64,000 bases of DNA from contig NZ_CP156688.1 in the NCBI RefSeq assembly GCF_040616545.1, forward strand, positions 2,604,001 through 2,668,000, read 5' to 3'. Both the position numbers and the translations under genes were made by a program. Positions 25,529 through 34,280 of this stretch are shown one piece after another. The notes under the pieces were generated by a model. The model was given only the letters and a program-made list of their open reading frames with translations. It did not search any database and was not told where the DNA came from. Position 1 is the stretch's first letter; each line of letters opens with the position of its first letter. This DNA is from Akkermansia muciniphila. GTDB lineage: Bacteria; Verrucomicrobiota; Verrucomicrobiia; Verrucomicrobiales; Akkermansiaceae.

Positions 25529-26685
25529 GAATAGGACTTTTCCAGGATGCTGACGACATCCGCCGGAGTAAACTTGCAGCGGTCCAGCTCAAACAGGTTG
25601 CCCATGGTGGAAAAGGCCGTTTTGGCGTACTCCTCAAACAAATCCGGAGTAATGCCGTACTCGGACATCTTCAGCTTGTCCACGCCGCAGGCCTCCTTCA
25701 ACTTGTTCAGCCCGTTCAGGAAGCCGTCCACGGAAGCTCCCTGCCCCATGGCGGCGGCTACCCTGGCGTAACGTTCCGGGCAGGAAGGGGCATAAGCTTC
25801 ATGATAGGCCCAGGAAATCATGATCAGCCCCGCGCCATGGGGCAGGGACGGATGGAAGGCGCTCAGGGCGTGTTCAATGGAATGCTCCGAGGTGCAGCAG
25901 GAAATCGTCTCCACAAAGCCGGAATACGTATTGGCCAGCGCCACGTAGGCGCGCGCCTCCAGGTCATCCCCGTTATGCACGGCGCGGGGAAGATACTTGG
26001 AAACGTATTCAATGGCCTGGAGCGCGAACATATCCCCCATGGGAGAGGCAATCGTGGCCATGTACCCCTCCACGGCGTGGAAAAAGGCGTCAAAGCCCTG
26101 GTAAGCCGTCAATTTGGGCGGAACGGAAAGCATCAGCTCCGGGTCCACGATGGACATGGTGGGGAAGGTGCCCTTGAAGCCGAAGCCGATCTTCTCCTGC
26201 GTATCCTCCTTCGTGATGACGGTCCACGGGTCCGCTTCCGTTCCCGTGCCTGCCGTGGTGGTGATGCAGACAATGGGAAGGGGCTTGTTGGGAATAGGCA
26301 AACCCCTGCCGGAACCGCCCTGGATGTAATCCCAATAGGTTCCCGGATTGGCGGCCATCACGGCAATGCTCTTGGCGGAATCCATGCTGCTGCCTCCGCC
26401 CAGGCCGATGACGAAATCACACCCTGTCTCCTTGGCCAGGGCGGCCGCTTCCATTACGTGCTCCACCACGGGATTGGGCTGGACCTTGTCAAAAACGACG
26501 CTGTCCACTCCCTGCCGTTTCAACAGGTCCTGAACGCGGTCCAGATAACCGAGACGCCGGACGGACGTGCCGCCGATGACGATCAGGGCCTTGGCGCCGG
26601 GCAGGGGGGCGGAACCAAGATTGTCCAAAGAACCCGCGCCAAAGAAAATCTGCGCGGGCATGAAAAACTGAAATGGCTGATACAT
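25525..26685 (-). CDS. Iron-containing alcohol dehydrogenase
   Basis: 386 residues from the ATG at 26685 (MYQPFQFFMPAQIFFGAG); the frame to 26736 adds 17 residues outside the family. NAD(P)-binding is indicated by GLGGGSSMDSAKSIAV. The four metal ligands of the FucO family are recognisable: Asp and His in FDAFFHAVEGY, His in SIEHALSAF, and His in LPHGAGLI. It interconverts alcohols and aldehydes, probably in fermentation; the substrate could be lactaldehyde, butanol or others. It converges with the fluoride operon. Confidence 0.9.
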   Translation of the reverse strand: MYQPFQFFMPAQIFFGAGSLDNLGSAPLPGAKALIVIGGTSVRRLGYLDRVQDLLKRQGVDSVVFDKVQPNPVVEHVMEAAALAKETGCDFVIGLGGGSSMDSAKSIAVMAANPGTYWDYIQGGSGRGLPIPNKPLPIVCITTTAGTGTEADPWTVITKEDTQEKIGFGFKGTFPTMSIVDPELMLSVPPKLTAYQGFDAFFHAVEGYMATIASPMGDMFALQAIEYVSKYLPRAVHNGDDLEARAYVALANTYSGFVETISCCTSEHSIEHALSAFHPSLPHGAGLIMISWAYHEAYAPSCPERYARVAAAMGQGASVDGFLNGLNKLKEACGVDKLKMSEYGITPDLFEEYAKTAFSTMGNLFELDRCKFTPADVVSILEKSYS

Positions 26686-26786
26686 GCCCCTACTGTATAA
26701 AAGGACGGCTCCAAACGTCAAGGATGCTCTGTGCATTCCATGGACGCCGGAGCCACCGTTCAGGCAACAGACTTGGCTAAAACCTG

Positions 26787-28082
26787 TTACGCGTCTTCAA
26801 AAAAATCGTCGCTCCGGGTGGGGTCCGGCTTGGGCGGCTTAGGCACGTCCGTACCGATGGCGCCGGGATCATCCATTTCACGGCTGGTCGTGATCGTGGT
26901 GGGAGGGGTTTTCCTTCTGGGCGGCCGCACTGCGGGGCGGGGCGCGGCGGATGAAGATGAAGAAGAACTGTCCGCCATGCTCTCATCCTCCGAGGCTGTG
27001 ACCATGCTCTTCATGCTCTGGATCAGCTTGTCACGGAGCGTCCGGATTCCCTGTTCCCGGCGCACGGGGTCCACCGTGGTCCGGATCAGCGTCATCATGT
27101 TCCGTGTGGCGTTCGCCTGGTCGCCCAGGTCAAAGCAATCCAGTTCACAACGCCAGCGCAAACGGTCCAGGATGGAGGAATCCTGCTCGTCGAACTCGTC
27201 TTCAGACGCATTGGCAATGCGGCCCTGCATGCCGGACTTCTTGCCGGTGGAAATGGCATGGCTGACCTTGCCCAGGGCCACTTCCATGGAAATTCTCTTG
27301 CTCCATGCCTGCCTGAGGGCGGGAAGGTTGCGCGTCTTGCGGTAGCCCGTAAAGAACAGCTTGTCAAAAATCTCGTCACGGTTCTTCATGGAATCAGGGA
27401 AGGCCTTGGAGGACATGCTGCTGATGCCCAGGGCTTCTCCCACCTCCGTATTCAGGACGGACTGTTCCGCAATGCGGGCGCCGGATTTGCCGGCTCCTCC
27501 TCCGTTGTTTTTGGAGGAAGCCGTGGCGGAGGGATCAATGAAATCCGGGTCCGCACAGGCGGAAAGGTAGGCGTTCAGCAAATCCATGGCGGGCTTCTGG
27601 AACTCCGTCACGTCCAGGGACTCCTCCTCCGCTCCGTTGGTGGCGCTTGACGTGGCATTCATCAGGTTCTCCTTAAGCCGGGCCCTGAGCACCAGCACGC
27701 CCCATTGATATTGAAGCATCAACCCTTTGCGGGCATTCTTGTCCTGGTACTTCTTGGCCTCGCGGTCCATCCAGTCCTTCAGGGAATTGGAGGCGATCTT
27801 CGCGCTCTTTCCCTGGCTCTTGTCCTTCTCCTTTTCCGCCTCCATGAGGAACTTCTTGGACTGGATCAGCAGGTCGTACGCGGCGCTGGGGTCTCTGCCG
27901 GCGGAATTAAGCTTGCTGATGGCGGCATTGATCACCTTGGTTTCCGCAGACCTGTTCAGGGCGAGGAGATTCTCCAAATCCTTGATCACCTTCTTCTTGG
28001 CATCATTATCCATGTGCTGGGCATAGCAGAGGGACCCCAGGCTGAGGCCTCCGATAAGGCAAAGAGAGACGAAAGTATTCAT
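26787..28082 (-). CDS. Secreted protein of unknown function
   Basis: 431 residues from the ATG at 28082, chosen for its signal peptide MNTFVSLCLIGGLSLGSLCYA; the frame is open to 28610, but that part has no protein-like character. The body is helical and charged, rich in Lys/Asp/Glu (AKKKVIKDLENLLALNRSAE and similar), with a Gly/Asn/Ser linker near residue 200. A low-complexity C-terminus carries a Ser run and Pro-rich motifs (PRPAVRPPRRKTPP). I do not recognise a family. It is alone on its strand, between the iron alcohol dehydrogenase and xerD. Confidence 0.75.
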   Translation of the reverse strand: MNTFVSLCLIGGLSLGSLCYAQHMDNDAKKKVIKDLENLLALNRSAETKVINAAISKLNSAGRDPSAAYDLLIQSKKFLMEAEKEKDKSQGKSAKIASNSLKDWMDREAKKYQDKNARKGLMLQYQWGVLVLRARLKENLMNATSSATNGAEEESLDVTEFQKPAMDLLNAYLSACADPDFIDPSATASSKNNGGGAGKSGARIAEQSVLNTEVGEALGISSMSSKAFPDSMKNRDEIFDKLFFTGYRKTRNLPALRQAWSKRISMEVALGKVSHAISTGKKSGMQGRIANASEDEFDEQDSSILDRLRWRCELDCFDLGDQANATRNMMTLIRTTVDPVRREQGIRTLRDKLIQSMKSMVTASEDESMADSSSSSSSAAPRPAVRPPRRKTPPTTITTSREMDDPGAIGTDVPKPPKPDPTRSDDFFEDA

Positions 28083-28606
28083 GCTTTTTTCATTATGACG
28101 GATGAAAGATGATCTGGCAAGAGAGAAGCGCAGGGAAGGGACATCTAAATACCGGTAGTTATCTTCCCCAGAGAAGATCGGGAGAGTTCTACCAAGATAG
28201 CCAAGATAGGGGCCCACGGTTTGAATGGAAGTGCCCGGCTGGCTGCTTGGAAACGGGAAGAAGGAAGGCATCCAGGGAGCGCGCGGGGTTCTAGAAATTG
28301 ACTGGATGGGAGCCAAGGAGGCAATTGGAAAGAGAACCTGCCTTTCGGGCCGAGTTATATTGATTCGAATGACCGCAAAAGTCTGGCGGCGCTCCCTCTT
28401 GCCGGTTCTGATGAACGGGGCAGTCCGGGAAACCCTGTGGAAAAGAAAAACGGGCTGGAGAATACCCCTGTTTAATACTTCGCATAATATATGTAATGCA
28501 AAATATAGAACCAGTGAACAAAGCCCGTTGAATACTGTCTTTAAACAGGATACTTCCCAAACCATCCCCCGGCCATGCCTCATGCAGGAATCCTGCACCC
28601 GCACCT
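28083..28606. other. Long intergenic region between xerD and the secreted protein
   Basis: About 520 bases without a convincing gene. Visible features: a tandem CCAAGATAG pair at about 28191-28208; an AT-rich stretch at 28470-28520 bounded by AACGGGCT (28449-28456) and its complement AGCCCGTT (28522-28529); and the perfect palindrome TGCAGGAATCCTGCA (28583-28597) just beyond the xerD stop. The region should hold the promoter of the secreted-protein gene. Confidence 0.5.
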
Positions 28607-29494
28607 TCACCCCCTGGGATGAAAACGGTGATGAATGGCGTTCAGCCGCTGCTGTTCCAGATGCGTGTAGATCTGCGTGGTGGAAATATCCGCGTGGCCC
28701 AGCATCTCCTGAATGATGCGCAGGTCCGCGCCATTCTCCAGCAGATGCGTGGCAAAGGAATGCCGCAGAATATGCGGGAAAACGTGCTGGTCTATTCCCG
28801 CGGCCCTGGCGCGCTCCTGAAGAATCTGGCGCACCCGTTCCCTGGTCAGCGGCCTCCCGCGCACCGTCAGGAAAATATGGCTCTTCGTTCCCGGCTTGAC
28901 CAGTTTGGGCCTTCCTTTCTCCAGATACGCCTTCAACGCCTCCAGAGCCGATCTTCCCACGGGAACCAGCCGCGTCTTGTCCCCCTTCCCCTGAACTCTG
29001 ACGAACGCGTCATCAGCATCAAAACTCTCTAATTTACAGTTAATTACTTCACTCACCCGCATGCCGCAGGCATAAATCATCTCCAGCAGCGCCCTGTCTC
29101 TGCATCCAAGAGAAACATCTTGAACGTCAATGCTTTCAAGCAATTTTGAAACGGTCTGCTGATCCAGCACATGGGGAAGGGACAGCCCCTGCCGGGGCAT
29201 TTCCAGAAAAGCGGAAGGGTCTTTTTCCAGCATCCCCATCCCGGCCAGCCAGCGGAAGAAAATGCGCAAATGCACCATTTCCACCCGCATGGAACTGCGG
29301 GCCATGCCGCGGGCCTGCAAATGCCGCAGGAACTCCGTAAGCCTGCCGATGTCCACCTGGGAAAGGTCGGCGTCCTCCGTTCCCAGGAACCGGGCGAATT
29401 CCTCCAGCGTCTGCCTCACGGAAAGCTGGTAGGCGGCGCTCAAGCCCTTCTCTGCGGCTAGAAAACGGATGAAGCGTTCCAGATGGGCTTGCAT
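28607..29494 (-). CDS. xerD: Tyrosine recombinase XerD
   Basis: 295 residues, the usual length. Residues 1-100 form the SAM-like N-terminal domain. The catalytic residues are all visible: Arg146 in CGMRVSEV, Lys170 in VQGKGDKTRL, His241 and Arg244 in HILRHSFATHLL, His267 in LGHADI, and nucleophile Tyr276 in TTQIYTHL. It acts with XerC at the dif site to resolve chromosome dimers. XerC and dif are not in the window, so the XerD rather than XerC label rests on overall resemblance. It is followed by a 15-base palindrome. Confidence 0.9.
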   Translation of the reverse strand: MQAHLERFIRFLAAEKGLSAAYQLSVRQTLEEFARFLGTEDADLSQVDIGRLTEFLRHLQARGMARSSMRVEMVHLRIFFRWLAGMGMLEKDPSAFLEMPRQGLSLPHVLDQQTVSKLLESIDVQDVSLGCRDRALLEMIYACGMRVSEVINCKLESFDADDAFVRVQGKGDKTRLVPVGRSALEALKAYLEKGRPKLVKPGTKSHIFLTVRGRPLTRERVRQILQERARAAGIDQHVFPHILRHSFATHLLENGADLRIIQEMLGHADISTTQIYTHLEQQRLNAIHHRFHPRG

Positions 29495-29516
29495 GACCTT
29501 CTACCTCTCCTTCCCG

Positions 29517-30650
29517 TTAAAAACGTTCCACCAGGAACAGGAACTCCGTCACGTTCTGCGGGCGGTTCCTCAAATTCCGGCTCCCCCGGAAGGTAGCGTA
29601 CGGCGTTTCCAGCGTCACAATGCGGCCCAGGCGCCCCAGGAACTCCGTCATCTCCTCATAGCTGATGAACCCCTCCGAGCTGTAGGAAAGCAGGATAAAC
29701 CTGGCCGGGCACTCTTCCAGCAGCCGGAACAGGGCCGCCGGGGCGTGCTGGCGGCTGTTGTACGTGGAACGCTTCCAATCCGTGGGAATGCCGGAAACGC
29801 GGCTGGTTTCCTCCGGCTTTTCATAGGAAGACAGCAGGTTCAGCATGAAATAATTGGAACCGTACGGATGCTGGTTGTAAGGGGGGTCCAGATACACCAC
29901 ATCCATCTCCGGCAATTCCGCAACCAGTTCATTGGCATCCCGGCAATGGATGGAATATTGGCATTCAAATCTGGAAAACACGGGAAACGGCAGAGAAATA
30001 TCCCCCAGGATACGGGCGAGGGCGTTGCCGCCCGTGCCGCCGAATTTGCCCACGCCCTGCCTGTCCTTGTAAAACCCCTTGAACACGCCGGACGTGTTCG
30101 TATGCACGGAGGCTTCCGCCAGAAGGGGGGCGATGAAATACGGCCTTACTTCTTCCGGAAGCAGGTTGATGGTCTGCCGGGCCGTATCCAGGTACACGGC
30201 ATTGCGGCGTGTATAAAAAACGCGGTCTTCCGGCGTGATGCTGTCCGGATTTTTGGGAGCGTACAATTCCGTGATGAAGCCCTGGTATTCATGCTCTTCC
30301 ATATACCGCAGCAGGCGCCGGTAATGCCTCTCCAGCTCCAGATTCTCCACTTCCTCCGGGTTGCTCAGGTAGCAGGTGTTGACGATGCGGCTGTATTCCT
30401 CCAGATCATTGACAATCAATTCCTCCGAATGCTTCTTCAGGAAACGGGCTACAATGCCGCTGCCGGAAAACAGGTCTCCTGCCCTCAATTTCTCCTTCCC
30501 CAGGCGACTTTTCACCTCCTCCAGCCCCGTACCCAGGAAATGCAGCAGGGAACGCTTGTTGCCCAGATACGTCACAATCTGTTCCGTCAGGTATCTGGGG
30601 TCTTCCTCCATCGGCAGAGCGGGAGTGGATGATGGCTCGTTCCGGGTCAT
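29517..30650 (-). CDS. D12-class N6-adenine DNA methyltransferase
   Basis: 377 residues. The motif order is that of Dam/DpnM-like enzymes: N-terminal YLGNKRSLLHFL, motif I DLFSGSGIVARF (AdoMet binding), and motif IV VYLDPPYNQHPYGSNYF (catalytic DPPY). It would methylate adenine in a short duplex site, not deducible from the sequence. No restriction endonuclease gene is recognisable beside it, so it looks orphan, perhaps regulatory or protective. It starts 22 bases beyond the xerD gene on the same strand and is divergent from an AT-rich gene of probable foreign origin. Confidence 0.88.
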   Translation of the reverse strand: MTRNEPSSTPALPMEEDPRYLTEQIVTYLGNKRSLLHFLGTGLEEVKSRLGKEKLRAGDLFSGSGIVARFLKKHSEELIVNDLEEYSRIVNTCYLSNPEEVENLELERHYRRLLRYMEEHEYQGFITELYAPKNPDSITPEDRVFYTRRNAVYLDTARQTINLLPEEVRPYFIAPLLAEASVHTNTSGVFKGFYKDRQGVGKFGGTGGNALARILGDISLPFPVFSRFECQYSIHCRDANELVAELPEMDVVYLDPPYNQHPYGSNYFMLNLLSSYEKPEETSRVSGIPTDWKRSTYNSRQHAPAALFRLLEECPARFILLSYSSEGFISYEEMTEFLGRLGRIVTLETPYATFRGSRNLRNRPQNVTEFLFLVERF

Positions 30651-30861
30651 ATATCAGGTCTAAACCATCATACGGCACTCCCGCCTTTCCGTCAAGTTGT
30701 GCCGGGTACGGAAATGGAAGATATGCCCTTGGAATAAGGAAGAAATCCGCGCCTGCTGAAAGAGACGAGGGGGAAACATATAGAAGGGGAAATCCATTTT
30801 GAAAATTTCCCTGAATGGTGAGGGCGCATTCACGCACGCCTCATGAATAGAAAATAAAATC

Positions 30862-31545
30862 ATGAATAATTCATATATGGATCAATTCTGCTCAGAGCTG
30901 GTAGCTAATTCCGAATCCAAATGGTTCCTGTCCGCGTTGAGGGAATGGGAACATGTGGAAACATTTTTGGAGGAGGAAGAAGGTACATGCATTTGCGGGC
31001 ACGTTATTAAAGAGAACTGTATCATTCAAAACATGATCAATAGAAAAAAACTAACCGTAGGTAATCACTGTGTGAAAAAATTCATGAACCTTGATATATC
31101 AAAACACTTTGATGCCATCCGCCGGGTCCGGAAAGACATCACTAAGCCTTTTAATCCGGCGTGCCTGCGGGAAGCTTTAAATAGTAAGATCATCAGTGAG
31201 AATGAATGCCGTTTCTATGCTGATACATGGCGGAAGAGAAATCTGACCAAAATAGAGAAGGAGTGGCGTATATCCATCAATAAGAGAATATTGAAAGCAA
31301 AAGAGCAGAATATGCTCCACATTAAAATAAGCATGATAATGAGGTACTTTTTTGGCGTTGGAAGCGGAGGGGTATATCGTAACAATTGCTGGTCTGAACA
31401 CATAGACATTAGACTGAAACAGCTGGGGAACGTGAGGATTCCGGTCAATGGGGAAAAGTTTTACGATTGGATCAGGAAACCCGGCCGTACCCCGCAGGAA
31501 ATTCTTCAAATGCTTCGCCGCAAATTAGATAGGCTTCGTTCATAA
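30862..31545 (+). CDS. AT-rich gene, Cys-motif (putative zinc-binding) protein
   Basis: 227 residues. The gene is clearly more AT-rich than its neighbours, suggesting recent transfer. A probable metal site lies near the N-terminus: Cys43, Cys45 (CICGHVI), Cys53 and Cys70 (VGNHCVKKFM), with a conserved-looking Asn before it. CxCG followed by VGxxC occurs in phage- and plasmid-borne proteins of unknown role; I cannot name a family. The remainder is strongly basic and helical, with many Lys/Arg, which would suit nucleic-acid binding. It is divergent from the D12 methyltransferase, about 210 bases apart. No signal peptide. Confidence 0.75.
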   Translation: MNNSYMDQFCSELVANSESKWFLSALREWEHVETFLEEEEGTCICGHVIKENCIIQNMINRKKLTVGNHCVKKFMNLDISKHFDAIRRVRKDITKPFNPACLREALNSKIISENECRFYADTWRKRNLTKIEKEWRISINKRILKAKEQNMLHIKISMIMRYFFGVGSGGVYRNNCWSEHIDIRLKQLGNVRIPVNGEKFYDWIRKPGRTPQEILQMLRRKLDRLRS

Positions 31546-31663
31546 AAGAGGAAACATCCATCCTCCCGCTCATCTCCAGGCCGTGGCTTTCCCCTGCTCC
31601 ATGTGGACATGGCGGAAGAAAGGCCTTTCCAAAACGGACCCGCATGCTATAGTTCCAACAATC

Positions 31664-32254
31664 ATGAAAAGACATCTTCTACCCTGCTCCCTGCTCTGCA
31701 TGATCCTGGCGTCCATGACGGCCTTCGGCGATCCCGGAGACACGTTTTACGAAGCCAACCTTTCCCTGACGCGCGCCGCGCGGCTGGAAAAGGAAGGCGA
31801 TTACAAGGCTGCCATGGAAAGCGGCAAAAAGGCCGCGGAACTCCTTCAATCCCTGAAAAGTTCAACCCCGGAATGGAATCCTGAATGGGTGGACGGCAAG
31901 CTGGAAACCGCCGCGCAATTGCAGCAACGCGTGGAGCCCCTGGCCCGGAAAGCGGGGGAATCCAAGAAGGCGGACTACTCCCTGAAACCCGGGGAACAGA
32001 GAGATTTTACCCTGCAGCGCGCCTACAAGGCCCATGAACAGCAAAAACTGGTGACCGGGACAGTCCCCGCCCCTGCTCCGGTCCATGCCGCGGAACCCGG
32101 GAAAACTGTTGTACCCGCTGCTACCGGGCGGACGGAAATACGCGTGGTCAGGCCGTCCGCAGCCAGACCGGCGACTGTTTCCAGAAGATCCGCGCCTTCA
32201 CGCGGGCTGCCTCCGCGCACGGACCGGGACGGACGGTTCCGCATCGGGAGCTGA
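31664..32254 (+). CDS. Secreted small protein, unknown function
   Basis: 196 residues from the ATG at 31664, giving a signal peptide MKRHLLPCSLLCMILASMTAFG. Residues 25-80 are helical with a tetratricopeptide-like look (FYEANLSLTRAARLEKEGDY, KAAMESGKKAAELL). The second half is rich in Pro, Ala, Arg and Val and probably disordered, ending in a basic tail. No family is recognised. It is probably exported to the periplasm and stands alone, converging with the GGGtGRT gene across a bidirectional terminator. Confidence 0.65.
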   Translation: MKRHLLPCSLLCMILASMTAFGDPGDTFYEANLSLTRAARLEKEGDYKAAMESGKKAAELLQSLKSSTPEWNPEWVDGKLETAAQLQQRVEPLARKAGESKKADYSLKPGEQRDFTLQRAYKAHEQQKLVTGTVPAPAPVHAAEPGKTVVPAATGRTEIRVVRPSAARPATVSRRSAPSRGLPPRTDRDGRFRIGS

Positions 32255-32325
32255 TTTTCGGAAGGAAATAGCAGCGGGAGCCTGTAATTCCCCCTTTTCC
32301 GTCCTTCCCTTGTTTACCAAGCCAT

Positions 32326-32371
32326 AAAAAGAGCCGCTTCCCCACATCAGGGAAGCGGCTCTGTGAATTTT
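32326..32371. terminator. Bidirectional rho-independent terminator
   Basis: A perfect 13-base stem (AGAGCCGCTTCCC / GGGAAGCGGCTCT, 32330-32362) with a 7-base loop and T-runs on both sides. It separates two convergent genes. Confidence 0.92.
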
Positions 32372-32382
32372 TAACGGAGCGC

Positions 32383-33390
32383 TCAGGCGTTTTCCTTGGC
32401 GGCTTCTTCAACAGCCACGGCCACCGCTACGGAAGCGCCGACCATCGGGTTGTTGCCCATGCCGATGAGGCCCATCATTTCCACGTGGGCGGGCACGGAG
32501 GAGGAGCCGGCGAACTGGGCGTCGGAGTGCATGCGGCCCATGGTATCGGTCATGCCGTAGGAGGCGGGACCGGCAGCCATGTTGTCCGGGTGCAGGGTGC
32601 GGCCCGTACCGCCGCCGGAAGCCACGGAGAAGTACTTCTTGCCCTTCTCGTTGCATTCCTTCTTGTAGGTGCCGGCTACCGGGTGCTGGAAGCGGGTGGG
32701 GTTGGTGGAGTTCCCGGTGATGGAAACGTCCACGCCTTCATTCCACATGACGGCCACGCCTTCGCGCACGTCGTCGCAACCGTACACGCGCACGGCGGCC
32801 TTCGGGCCCTTGGAGAAAGCCTTCTCCTGGATGATGTTCAGCTTGCCTGTGGCGTAGTCGAACTTGGTCTGCACGTACGTGAAGCCGTTGATACGGGAGA
32901 TGATGTACGCGGCATCCTTGCCAAGGCCGTTCAGGCAGACGCGGAGGTCCTGCTTGCGGACTCGGTTGGCGGATTTGGCAATGCCGATGGCGCCTTCAGC
33001 GGCGGCAAAGGATTCGTGCCCGGCCAGGAAGCAGAAGCATTCCGTTTCATCACGCAGGAGCATGGCGGCCAGGTTGCCGTGGCCCAGGCCCACCTTGCGG
33101 TCGTCCGCAACGGAACCGGGGATGCAGAAGGACTGGAGGCCTTCACCGATGGCTTCAGCGGCGTCGGCGGCCTTCGTGCAGCCCTTCTTGATGGCGATGG
33201 CGGCGCCCACCACATAGGCCCAGCCGGCGTTTTCAAACGCGATGGGCTGGATGCCGTTCACGATTTCGCGAACGTTGATGCCCTTGGAAAGGCAGAGTTG
33301 TTCCGCTTCTTCAATGGAGCCGATGCCGTATTTGGCCAGGGCTTCATTGATCTGCTTGATGCGGCGGTCGTAGGATTCGAAAAGAGGCAT
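32383..33390 (-). CDS. GGGtGRT protein
   Basis: 335 residues. The family takes its name from the motif seen here as ASGGGTGRTLHP. Other conserved parts are FENAGWAYVVGAAIAIKKG, GLGHGNLAAMLLRDETECF and FAGSSSVPAHVEMMGLIGMG. It is soluble and cytoplasmic, Gly/Ala-rich, with several Cys residues. No biochemical role is established that I know of. It lies 45 bases downstream of a NifU-like gene on the same strand, an arrangement I have seen as recurrent in anaerobes, which points to iron-sulfur or redox metabolism by inference only. Confidence 0.9.
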   Translation of the reverse strand: MPLFESYDRRIKQINEALAKYGIGSIEEAEQLCLSKGINVREIVNGIQPIAFENAGWAYVVGAAIAIKKGCTKAADAAEAIGEGLQSFCIPGSVADDRKVGLGHGNLAAMLLRDETECFCFLAGHESFAAAEGAIGIAKSANRVRKQDLRVCLNGLGKDAAYIISRINGFTYVQTKFDYATGKLNIIQEKAFSKGPKAAVRVYGCDDVREGVAVMWNEGVDVSITGNSTNPTRFQHPVAGTYKKECNEKGKKYFSVASGGGTGRTLHPDNMAAGPASYGMTDTMGRMHSDAQFAGSSSVPAHVEMMGLIGMGNNPMVGASVAVAVAVEEAAKENA

Positions 33391-33435
33391 AATGGTAATA
33401 GTGCTTGAAGTTGATATTCTCTTCTTAATTCAATC

Positions 33436-34128
33436 TCATTCGTGACGAGGATCGATGTACTTGGCGGCCTCGTCAAAACGACCGTAATTGCCCGTGCACT
33501 TGGCGAGGGCTTCATTGGCGTCCATGCCCTTCTTGATCATTTCCATCATCGGGCCCATGCGGACGAACTCGTAGCCGATGATTTCACCGTCTTCGTCCAG
33601 AGCCAGCTTGGTGATGTAGCCTTCAGCCATTTCCAGGTAGCGGGGGCCCTTGGCGCGGGTGCCGTACAGGGTGCCGATCTGGGAGCGGAGGCCTTTGCCG
33701 AGGTCTTCAAGGCCGGCGCCGATGGGCAGGCCGCCTTCGGAGAAAGCGCTCTGGGTGCGGCCGTACACGATCTGCAGGAACAGTTCGCGCATGGCGGTGT
33801 TGATGGCGTCGCACACGAGGTCCGTGTTCATCGCTTCCAGCACGGTCTTGCCGGGCAGGATTTCCGCGGCCATGGCGGCGGAGTGGGTCATGCCGGAGCA
33901 GCCGCTGGTTTCCACAAGGGCTTCTTCAACGATGCCGTTCTTGACGTTCAGCGTCAGCTTGCAGGTGCCCTGCTGGGGAGCGCACCAGCCCACGCCGTGG
34001 GTCAGGCCGGAAATATCCGTGATCTCCTTGGATTGCGTCCAGTTGCCTTCCTGCGGGATGGGGGCCGGACCATGGTTGCAGCCTTTCTTGACGCAACACA
34101 TTTGTTCGATTTCGTGTGTAAACTGCAT
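33436..34128 (-). CDS. NifU-like iron-sulfur scaffold protein
   Basis: 230 residues. The NifU/IscU-like pattern includes a Cys in GWCAPQQGTC and the segment TSGCSGMTHSAAMAAEIL, with an N-terminal extra pair and a CNHG motif. A C-terminal helical extension (EMIKKGMDANEALAKC) distinguishes it from plain IscU. It could assemble or carry an iron-sulfur cluster. It is the upstream member of the pair with the GGGtGRT gene. No cysteine desulfurase lies next to it, so it may not serve general cluster assembly. Confidence 0.82.
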   Translation of the reverse strand: MQFTHEIEQMCCVKKGCNHGPAPIPQEGNWTQSKEITDISGLTHGVGWCAPQQGTCKLTLNVKNGIVEEALVETSGCSGMTHSAAMAAEILPGKTVLEAMNTDLVCDAINTAMRELFLQIVYGRTQSAFSEGGLPIGAGLEDLGKGLRSQIGTLYGTRAKGPRYLEMAEGYITKLALDEDGEIIGYEFVRMGPMMEMIKKGMDANEALAKCTGNYGRFDEAAKYIDPRHE

Positions 34129-34280
34129 GGTATTAGGATGTTAATATGAAGATGGGCCTGCAGTCATCGGACAGCCCCACCTTGAGCGGGACGGATCATA
34201 CCAGCAAAATCCCGATTGGCAAACACGAATGATTGAAAACCGGGCGAAATGCTTCATCATCAGTCCGGAGCCCGCCCCGC

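Noticed and set aside
28291-28560. 89-codon minus-strand frame in the gap after xerD
   Set aside because: No family or ribosome-site support; composition follows the surrounding AT-rich DNA.
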